The translations under genes and the position numbers were made by a program. This document shows, one piece after another, positions 57,474 to 64,000 of a stretch of DNA of 64,000 nucleotides. The stretch comes from Bacteroidales bacterium. Lineage in GTDB: Bacteria; Bacteroidota; Bacteroidia; Bacteroidales; Marinilabiliaceae. The stretch spans positions 217,952 to 281,951 of the forward strand of contig SUWW01000002.1 in assembly GCA_015061285.1 (NCBI GenBank). The letters run 5' to 3'. The notes beneath the pieces were generated by a model. The model searched no databases, had not been told where the DNA came from, and saw nothing but the letters and a program-made list of their open reading frames with translations. Numbering within the stretch: the first letter of the stretch is position 1; every line of letters starts with the position of its first letter.

Positions 57474-58796
57474 TCATTCAATCTCAACCAATCCTCTTTT
57501 ATATGCCTGCCATTGCTCATCGTTCTGCCACAAATCAGTTTCTGGCCATCTATCAATACTGTTTATGATAGTATCCATCAAACGACGCAAAGCGAGAGCT
57601 AAGTTAGGTCCACGCGATGTATTCAATAATACTACAAAACATATATTATCAGGCCTACGCTCGATAATAGCGGACGTAGCGGCAAGAGTTCCAGTTCGAT
57701 ACCAAATAGAGTCACCAATAGTACCTCGCCAACCAAGCGGATCAAATCCTTCCTGACGATGAATCATAGTATCGATTGATTCGAAGTTCAATTGGTCAGG
57801 CACATCAGGAAATTCATCGATAGTAAGCGTCAACTTCAGCAAATCGGTAGCCGATGCGACCCAACCGCCAGCAGCGCCAAGAGTTTGTATATCAACACCA
57901 CCATAGGCACGAGGAACGATAACATTCCCATCAGCATAATCAACTACACCTGTAGTATCGGGTACATAATACAAGACCTCGCGAGGCAACCGATGGTCGA
58001 TGTGAGAGTGTCCAATTTGCATGTCGAAGATACCCAAAGGAGCAAGCATATTGCTACGTACAAAACTTTCGTATGGCATAGAGGAAGCCTTAGCTACAAT
58101 TTCGCCCAAAATGCCATACCCAAAATTAGAGTATACAGATGCCGTTCCTGGAGTAAAATGCATCGACTTGTCTTGCATAAAACGTATAATCGTTTGCATA
58201 TTTATGGGTAATTGCTTACCCATAGCCCGAGCAATGGTATGAGACATAAACATAGGGTCGCCATATCGAGGTAACCAACCACCAGAATGGTTAAGAAGGT
58301 GATAAATAGTAATATCGCCCATACGTTTATCTTTATATGAAAGATATTCATCATCATTGAGAACACCTATGTTGCCAAAGACCCTCTGATGTAAAAAAAT
58401 ACGCTTTTGCTCAATCAATCTCATTATAGCTACCGCGGTAATAAGCTTTGAAACGCTCGCAACGCGCATTCTATTATATGGCTCCATAGGAATAGAGTCT
58501 GCTACATCGCTATAGCCATAGCCTTTGGCATACACGAGACGCCCATGAAAACTAATAGCCACAACCATTCCTCCCTCGATATACTCTCGACGAATGAAAC
58601 GTTGGATATTGTCGTCAATTACTTTATACGTAGTATCGTTATCAGAGTTGTGTATTAGGTATAGTGGAGCGTCTGTCTTTACCGCAACATTTTGGGTGAT
58701 TTCATCTTGCGAAGACAACAACATGCCAACAGCGTAAACAATTACAACCGCAGAAAAACAAACAATAGTATTAACAATAAACCTTGTATGTTTCAT
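57474..58796 (-). CDS. Serine hydrolase, beta-lactamase/class C family, membrane-anchored
   Basis: A 440-residue protein with an N-terminal membrane or signal segment (TIVCFSAVVIVYAVGML). VASVSKLITAVAIM holds the SxxK nucleophile, and YSNFGYGILGEIV holds the YxN motif. HGRLVYAKGYGYSDVADS is typical of these PBP4-like hydrolases. The periplasmic domain probably acts on peptidoglycan or peptide esters rather than as a resistance enzyme. Its start overlaps the stop of the upstream DUF4105 gene by 4 bp (ATGA), so the two are translated together. Confidence 0.88.
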   Translation of the reverse strand: MKHTRFIVNTIVCFSAVVIVYAVGMLLSSQDEITQNVAVKTDAPLYLIHNSDNDTTYKVIDDNIQRFIRREYIEGGMVVAISFHGRLVYAKGYGYSDVADSIPMEPYNRMRVASVSKLITAVAIMRLIEQKRIFLHQRVFGNIGVLNDDEYLSYKDKRMGDITIYHLLNHSGGWLPRYGDPMFMSHTIARAMGKQLPINMQTIIRFMQDKSMHFTPGTASVYSNFGYGILGEIVAKASSMPYESFVRSNMLAPLGIFDMQIGHSHIDHRLPREVLYYVPDTTGVVDYADGNVIVPRAYGGVDIQTLGAAGGWVASATDLLKLTLTIDEFPDVPDQLNFESIDTMIHRQEGFDPLGWRGTIGDSIWYRTGTLAATSAIIERRPDNICFVVLLNTSRGPNLALALRRLMDTIINSIDRWPETDLWQNDEQWQAYKRGLVEIE

Positions 58797-59947
58797 CGAT
58801 TACGTACATATATTGATATGTTTCTAATGGCTAATGATAGTGCTACCAATAATGCTATCGTAGGAGGCTGCTGCAGCCCACAAATGGTTAACATAACAAA
58901 AGCTATTAGAAATAGAATATTTACACCAACTAATAACGCCAAAGATTTATTTCTACTTACATTTTGCATGCGAATTAGTATAATTACTATTGGTAAGTAT
59001 AGCAGTGACGCCCACAATACGTTTATATTCTTGTCGGTAACGCTATGATTTGTAAACAACCAAAGAAACCAAAAAAGAATACTAAGTAAAAAGGTTATAG
59101 AAAAAAGGATTATATCGAATTTTTTACACGTAAATTGTTTTTTGAATTCTAGGATTGTAAACACTATAGTAAACAAAAGAATTAACAATCCGACAAACAA
59201 CGGTGAGCCTATAAAATTTACAGCATAGTTAATATCATCTGACTTTTCTATAATTATATGTGAACTCTCTATTAAGCCAGCTTGCAGGAATAGAGAATCG
59301 ACATACATAGGTAGATATGCTTTATCGTATAACGAGATATTAGCATCAGTTTTAGCGCCTAAAATCAAATCAATTCCTTGAGCCGACCAAGACGAAGGGC
59401 TATTACATATATGTAACAGATTGCGAAACGTTTCGTTGGTAGATTCTTGATATTGTTTGGTATCTATATTAGCAACTTTGAAGACTAAATCCCTAATACG
59501 TGTCGCACAATTATCGTAGAAAAAATCGTAGCGATAATAGCGGTTTTGAGGACGTGCATTCTCGGCAAGAAGCGCAAATAGTGCATTACGTTGTTCGAGA
59601 TTTAGCAACAATTTACTTTCTACAACTTGCCTATTTTCAGCCTTATAGCTACGTTCAAAACGTCGCATATATCCAGTGGATAACATATAGTCAAGGTTGC
59701 CACGCACAAATTTTGCAATGAAGAATGGGGTGTCGAAGTCGAAAGTCCCATAATTGAAGACTATATCAATGCCAAGAGAATCGTCTTTTACTCTTAGAGC
59801 ACTATGACCAAACGACGTATACAACTCTTCGCCTGAAGAACAAGTTAACAGAGAAATAGACGACTTAGAAGATAATGCAAAAGAGTTTACCGTTAATACG
59901 TTTACAATAACAGTAAACAAAAACACCAATCTACGCTGTAAACTCAT
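58793..59947 (-). CDS. DUF4105 (Lnb-type) membrane protein
   Basis: A 384-residue protein starting at the ATG at 59945-59947, after a signal segment choice (RRLVFLFTVIVNVLTV); a start seven codons upstream would run into pyrD. LLTCSSGEELYTSFGHSALRVKD and FNYGTFDFDTPFFIAKFVRG are the DUF4105 periplasmic core. FYDNCATRIRDLV is a conserved Asn-Cys block. Five C-terminal membrane helices follow. The family is typical of Bacteroidota and has no settled function. It starts one base after the pyrD stop and overlaps the serine hydrolase. Confidence 0.88.
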   Translation of the reverse strand: MSLQRRLVFLFTVIVNVLTVNSFALSSKSSISLLTCSSGEELYTSFGHSALRVKDDSLGIDIVFNYGTFDFDTPFFIAKFVRGNLDYMLSTGYMRRFERSYKAENRQVVESKLLLNLEQRNALFALLAENARPQNRYYRYDFFYDNCATRIRDLVFKVANIDTKQYQESTNETFRNLLHICNSPSSWSAQGIDLILGAKTDANISLYDKAYLPMYVDSLFLQAGLIESSHIIIEKSDDINYAVNFIGSPLFVGLLILLFTIVFTILEFKKQFTCKKFDIILFSITFLLSILFWFLWLFTNHSVTDKNINVLWASLLYLPIVIILIRMQNVSRNKSLALLVGVNILFLIAFVMLTICGLQQPPTIALLVALSLAIRNISIYVRNR

Positions 59948-59948
59948 A

Positions 59949-60860
59949 TTAAACTTGTAAACTACCAATAATATCTTTTACCGATGTAAATTGGTGACGA
60001 ATCATATAATCTTTTATGCCGTCAACTATCTTCGTAGTTATAGAAGGGTCGATGAAATTAGCAGTACCAATTTGCACTGCAGATGCACCTGCAATTAAGA
60101 ATTCTATAGCATCTGTCGCATTCATAATGCCTCCGAGACCCACAATTGGGATTTTTACTGCATTATGTACTTGCCAAACCATTCTCAAAGCAATTGGTTT
60201 CACTGCAGCACCAGACAGTCCGCCAGTAATTGTTGACAATACAGGTTTTCGTCTTTCTGCATCAATAGCCATAGCCAATATTGTATTTATGAGCGATACT
60301 GAATCGGCGCCAGAGGCTTCTACAGCTTTAGCTATATCGGCGATGCTTGTAACATTGGGCGAAAGTTTTACCATCAAATGCTTCTTATATACTTTACGAA
60401 CAGACTCAACAACTGCAGATGCTTGTTCGCAACTCGTGCCAAACGCCATACCACCCTGTTTTACATTAGGGCACGAAATATTCAACTCGATAGCAGGAAT
60501 ATGCTCTAGCTCATTAATCTTCTCAGCGGTAGCAACATAGTCACTAATAGACGAACCAGAAACATTTACAATAACATTAGTATCGTAATGTGTTAGTTTG
60601 GGATATATGTTTTTACAGAAATAGTCAACGCCCTTGTTTTGTAAACCAACAGCGTTAATCATACCTTGTGGTGTCTCCGCTAAACGAGGATAGTCGTTTC
60701 CTTCGCGCGGATTTAGAGTAGTACCTTTTACAATGAATCCACCTAAATCCGACAAATTGATAAAATCCTCATATTCATAGCCATAGCCAAAAGTTCCAGA
60801 TGCTGTAAGAACCGGATTTTTTAGCTTCAATCCGTTAATATCTACGCTTAAATCTACCAT
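59949..60860 (-). CDS. pyrD: Dihydroorotate dehydrogenase B, catalytic subunit
   Basis: A 303-residue FMN enzyme of class 1B that oxidises dihydroorotate in pyrimidine synthesis. [24 protein letters not shown] is the N-terminal FMN region. [13 protein letters not shown] is the substrate loop, and FGTSCEQ carries the active-site Cys of this class. [30 protein letters not shown] closes the barrel. It overlaps pyrK by 7 bp and works as a PyrD-PyrK complex. Confidence 0.96.
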   Translation of the reverse strand: MVDLSVDINGLKLKNPVLTASGTFGYGYEYEDFINLSDLGGFIVKGTTLNPREGNDYPRLAETPQGMINAVGLQNKGVDYFCKNIYPKLTHYDTNVIVNVSGSSISDYVATAEKINELEHIPAIELNISCPNVKQGGMAFGTSCEQASAVVESVRKVYKKHLMVKLSPNVTSIADIAKAVEASGADSVSLINTILAMAIDAERRKPVLSTITGGLSGAAVKPIALRMVWQVHNAVKIPIVGLGGIMNATDAIEFLIAGASAVQIGTANFIDPSITTKIVDGIKDYMIRHQFTSVKDIIGSLQV

Positions 60861-61630
60861 TCTAATTGTTTTATATTGAAAACAGGACCTTCAGAACATA
60901 CACATTTGTGTCCTTCTTTTGTTTTTGTTACGCAACATAGGCAGACTCCAATGCCGCAAGCCATTTTATTTTCAAGTGAAACTTCGCACGTTACATTTGC
61001 ATCGAGGCAAACTTGTCCTACAGCTTTCATCATTGGCGTAGGTCCGCATACCATAACTGCATCAAATTTGTCGCCTAAGCGAAGCATAATTTCGTGATTG
61101 GTTACAAATCCTTTTGTGCCTACCGAACCATCTTCTGTAGTTATGTTGATTTTACCAATTTGCTCAAAATCAGATAGACATAACAAGCCTTCTGCATCGC
61201 GAGCACCTAAAAGGATTTCCACTTCGACGCCTTTTGATTTTAGCAATTTGCCCAAATAGAGTAAAGGAGCTATACCAACTCCTCCGCCTACAAGTAGTAC
61301 CTTACGGTAATTATCATCTATTGTAAATCCATTACCAAGAGGGTAAACTATATTAATAGTGTCGTTAATAGATAGTTTACTAAGTAAATTCGTTCCATTA
61401 CCTACGTTTTTTACAAGTAAACTAATAGTGTTATTGTTATAGTTTACATCGTGAATTGATATTGGACGCCGCAAAAAAGTATGAGCAGTATCTGGAATTT
61501 GTATTTCCACAAATTGTCCTGCATTAATCTGCGGAAGTTTACTTTGATGCTGTAAAATTAACCTAAAAAAGCCGACACCTATAGGAGTGTTTTCAACTAT
61601 GGTAAAGTCGGCAACAAAGCGTTTCAACAT
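60854..61630 (-). CDS. pyrK: Dihydroorotate dehydrogenase B, electron-transfer subunit
   Basis: A 258-residue FAD and [2Fe-2S] protein that passes electrons from PyrD to [13 protein letters not shown] is the FAD-binding motif. [14 protein letters not shown] is the NAD-binding loop, and [13 protein letters not shown] is the C-terminal nucleotide motif. [30 protein letters not shown] supplies the four iron-sulfur Cys. The gene contains five GTAAAC words (both strands) of the cluster described in the findings. Confidence 0.95.
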   Translation of the reverse strand: MLKRFVADFTIVENTPIGVGFFRLILQHQSKLPQINAGQFVEIQIPDTAHTFLRRPISIHDVNYNNNTISLLVKNVGNGTNLLSKLSINDTINIVYPLGNGFTIDDNYRKVLLVGGGVGIAPLLYLGKLLKSKGVEVEILLGARDAEGLLCLSDFEQIGKINITTEDGSVGTKGFVTNHEIMLRLGDKFDAVMVCGPTPMMKAVGQVCLDANVTCEVSLENKMACGIGVCLCCVTKTKEGHKCVCSEGPVFNIKQLEW

Positions 61631-62498
61631 TACTTTAGCTATATATTACTATTTCTCACAAAGATAACTTGAAAGTATGTATATAGCTACTCCGTTTTGT
61701 TATTAGATAATAGTTTATAATAAAATGGCTTAATTATCAGTATTCCAGCGAAGTTAATGATTTGTCGACTTTGGTAAGTATTGGCTATATGTGCCATCAC
61801 TATAGAATATCACTATGCGTTCAATTGTTGCTATAGGTTTTTCTACACTTTTTGGGTCTATAGCTACGTATTTTACAGCATACTCCTCTGCTCTATCGCT
61901 ATTTTTGTTTGTTGATATATCTTCGTTAGCTGTATACAATTTGTTTTTTCTTTCGCTGTTCGTATCGTTTACAATAGCTTTTGTTTTTGGTGTATTGGGT
62001 TCTGTTGTTTTTCCATGATCATTGTTGATACTTGTGTTTACAGATTCTCTTTTTACAATGTTAGTGTTGTTTACAGTACTAAACAAAGATAGTGTTCCAT
62101 CATGTAAACTATCATCAGCTATAGTCATACTACCATTGCCGTAAACAAACCAATCTCGACTTACATTAGGAAATGCTTTGAGAATTTTTTCAATTGTTTC
62201 CTCACTGAAATGTCCTCCTCGACCATTTTCAGACGTAATATGTGAAATAGTTGCCTTAGATATTCCACAGAGTTGTGCAAAGTTACTTTTGCTTATAGAA
62301 TAGTGGCGTAAAAGTTCGTTCAATCGCTCTTTCATGTTGTAAACAATTTGAATGCATAATAACACCTCAAATGTAAACAATAATATTTACAAACAAAATA
62401 GATAATTCATATAATTTACAATACAACTTTTTTGTTGTGGTAGTTTACATGTACAATTTACTTTTGTGTTGTTGTTTACATCAATCATGTTTGTAAAC
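61343..62498. repeat. Dense cluster of GTAAAC words
   Basis: GTAAAC, on either strand, begins at 61343, 61375, 61417, 61442, 61537, 62036, 62069, 62104, 62141, 62339, 62373, 62443, 62474 and 62493. Most read TGTAAAC followed by A or T. The words fall in different frames of two genes and in the gap, so codon use does not explain them. Nine more outlying copies lie between 58734 and 59957 and at 62949. Confidence 0.75.
61754..62335 (-). CDS. XRE-family helix-turn-helix regulator
   Basis: A 193-residue protein starting at the ATG at 62333-62335; upstream in-frame codons are in the AT-rich gap. The N-terminal domain (3-70) is a helix-turn-helix with NFAQLCGISKATISHI as the recognition pair and FPNVSRDWFVYGNG, a tail typical of Bacteroidota regulators. 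The C-terminal part is Asn/Ser/Thr/Lys-rich and poorly conserved in appearance. The four GTAAAC words in its own coding sequence and five just upstream could be its target. This is inference. The gene lies 123 bp before pyrK. Confidence 0.82.
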   Translation of the reverse strand: MKERLNELLRHYSISKSNFAQLCGISKATISHITSENGRGGHFSEETIEKILKAFPNVSRDWFVYGNGSMTIADDSLHDGTLSLFSTVNNTNIVKRESVNTSINNDHGKTTEPNTPKTKAIVNDTNSERKNKLYTANEDISTNKNSDRAEEYAVKYVAIDPKSVEKPIATIERIVIFYSDGTYSQYLPKSTNH

Positions 62499-63063
62499 TA
62501 TTGATATATCAACAAAAATCGCTTAATACAAATATTGTTGTTTTGCGATACACTCATATGCGATGGTTTTCTCTGCAAATATGTTTATCAACATACTGTT
62601 AATACAAATCCCTATGTATTTGATTTATAGCAAATACATAATTATCAACAACTGTTAATAACCTTAAGATTATATATTATGAAGACTGTAATGTCTTAGA
62701 GAACAAGAGATTATATATTACTTAATATACTACTTTATATAACATGTATAATCTATTGATTATTAACCTATTATCATTATCAAAAGATAAATTTCTTTAT
62801 TTACACCCATCTTTTGATGCTTTTATGTCATATTTTATTTTAGATAAAACATATAATTAGTTGATATTATGTATTTTACATATATAATTAGATACAATTT
62901 CTTTATTGTATAAAAAATCAATATGTGAAAAACTGGGGTATTTTACTTGTTTACACATGTAAAAAAGTGTAAAACAATAACACGCCCACTCCCCTACTCT
63001 CCGTTATAAAGTTTGATTCATGCTGAGAGAATTATTGTTACCTTTAACTATTAATTTATAAAT
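62336..63063. other. AT-rich gap with DnaA-box-like dyads, possible replication or regulatory region
   Basis: No gene of convincing length lies in this 728-bp gap. It holds six GTAAAC words. Two copies of TTATCAACA (62585-62593 and 62642-62650) are each followed by a near-complementary TGTTAATA. A 13-bp direct repeat AGATTATATATTA lies at 62667-62679 and 62708-62720, and a small hairpin AAGAC/GTCTT lies between. From about 62690 to 62930 the sequence is extremely AT-rich. Genes diverge from it on both sides. Confidence 0.5.
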
Positions 63064-64000
63064 ATGATAACAGAACAAGACAAAGCGTTGCTAAGTGCAA
63101 AAGGTATCACTGAGCAACAGTTAGAAACGCAACTCTCGCAATTCAAGACTGGTTTTCCTTTCGCCGACATTCAACGTCCCGCGACAATCTCTGATGGTAT
63201 AGCCCAAGCAGACAAATCTTCACTTGACAGATTTGTTGCTATTTACAACAAGGCCATTGCCGATGGCACAAAGGTGGTAAAATTCATACCTGCATCGGGA
63301 GCTGCAACACGCATGTTCAAAAACATGTTTGAGTTTATGAACGCTTCAAAGGAAAAGCAAGACTCAATGAAAAACGAAAAGCCATATTCGGACTTCTTCG
63401 GAAGATTCAACGACTTTGCTTTTGCTGATGCATTAATGGCTAAGAAGCCTATTGATGAGTCTGATAAAATCACCAAAATGCTTACTTCTGCAGGGTTAGG
63501 ATATGGTCAAAAACCCAAAGGTGTGGTTTTATTTCATAGATATGAAGGAGAATCATTAACAGCGGCCGAAGAGCATATTTTTGAAGGCCTTAACTACGCT
63601 AAGACTAAAGATAACGAGATAAATCTTCATTACACAGTCAGCCCACAACATCTCGATTTGTTCAAAGAGGCAACCCAAAAAACTAAGGAGAAAATTGAAA
63701 AAACGTACGGTTGTAAGGTTAACATAACATATTCATTTCAAAAACCATCAACCGACACCATTGCAGCGACGATGCAAAACGATCTATTCAGGGATGATAA
63801 CGGAAATTTGGTATTTCGCCCTGGAGGTCATGGAGCTCTGATAGAAAATTTGAATGATCTAGATGCAGATATTGTCTTCATAAAAAATATAGACAACGTT
63901 GCACATCAATATTTGTTACCAATCACCACTCAGTATAAAAAAGTTATCGCTGGATATGGATTGGAACGCAAACATAAGATTGATGCCATCCTTCGTCGTT
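63064..64000 (+). CDS. DUF4301 domain-containing protein (3' part outside window)
   Basis: The first 312 codons of a plus-strand gene starting at the ATG at 63064 and open to the window edge. ITEQQLETQLSQFKTGFPFADI is the start typical of DUF4301. VVKFIPASGAATRMFK and FRPGGHGALIENLNDLDADIVFIKNIDNV are the conserved blocks; the latter resembles nucleotidyltransferase-type metal and substrate loops. The family is restricted mainly to Bacteroidota and has no established reaction. It is divergent from the XRE gene across the AT-rich gap. Confidence 0.87.
   Translation, partial: MITEQDKALLSAKGITEQQLETQLSQFKTGFPFADIQRPATISDGIAQADKSSLDRFVAIYNKAIADGTKVVKFIPASGAATRMFKNMFEFMNASKEKQDSMKNEKPYSDFFGRFNDFAFADALMAKKPIDESDKITKMLTSAGLGYGQKPKGVVLFHRYEGESLTAAEEHIFEGLNYAKTKDNEINLHYTVSPQHLDLFKEATQKTKEKIEKTYGCKVNITYSFQKPSTDTIAATMQNDLFRDDNGNLVFRPGGHGALIENLNDLDADIVFIKNIDNVAHQYLLPITTQYKKVIAGYGLERKHKIDAILRR

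Overview
The window is a chromosomal segment from a member of the Bacteroidota, most likely order Bacteroidales. The support is consistent across it. Several genes have the Bacteroidota-type promoter (TAnnTTTG at -7) and no clear Shine-Dalgarno sequence. Families typical of the phylum are present: DUF5606, DUF4301, a TANFOR-domain secreted protein, the CoaX-TPR-LptC cluster, TonB-dependent receptors, and SerA with Lys in place of the catalytic His. Intergenic regions carry short repeats of types common in these genomes. No rRNA, tRNA, CRISPR array or transposase was seen.

Layout. 0-3.8 kb (minus): a restriction-modification island with a truncated hsdS, an M subunit carrying an N-terminal nuclease-like domain, and a DUF1016 nuclease. 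4.1-6.6 kb (plus): an ABC-F ATPase and a WbqC-like protein. 6.7-10.4 kb (minus): a relic of a secreted alpha-L-fucosidase, then a secreted protein, ECF sigma factor, candidate anti-sigma factor and DUF4419 protein. 10.6-14.3 kb (plus): DUF5606, a glycosyltransferase and the serine genes serC and serA. 14.3-14.9 kb: a repeat-filled gap. 14.9-20.4 kb (minus): a giant alpha-2-macroglobulin-like protein. 20.5-23.1 kb (plus): an outer-membrane barrel, TrpB2 and MscL. 23.3-28.0 kb (minus): CrcB, AsnB, a CPBP protease and a GH28-like enzyme.

28.2-40.1 kb (plus): a long run of housekeeping and envelope genes. They are an LptF/G-type permease, RibBA, a metal-binding G3E GTPase, a TonB receptor, a beta-helix lipoprotein, a secreted EEP-family protein, CoaX, a TPR protein and LptC. 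40.2-45.6 kb (plus): a TANFOR/metallopeptidase giant protein with an AT-rich C-terminus, translationally coupled to a membrane protein. This looks like a polymorphic-toxin-type effector with its partner, and it is the best candidate for an undescribed system. 45.7-47.8 kb: a Fur-family regulator and a Cu/Zn-type permease with a palindromic operator candidate. 47.9-53.3 kb: GyrA, a TPR protein and a sugar-phosphate transferase.

53.5-62.3 kb (minus): a probable eight-gene operon from pyrK and pyrD down to an unsecreted leucine-rich-repeat protein, preceded by an XRE-type regulator. From 58.7 to 63.0 kb the word GTAAAC (either strand) is strongly over-represented. It centres on the regulator and on a 730-bp AT-rich gap that also holds DnaA-box-like dyads, and genes point away from that gap on both sides. 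A DUF4301 gene runs off the right end.
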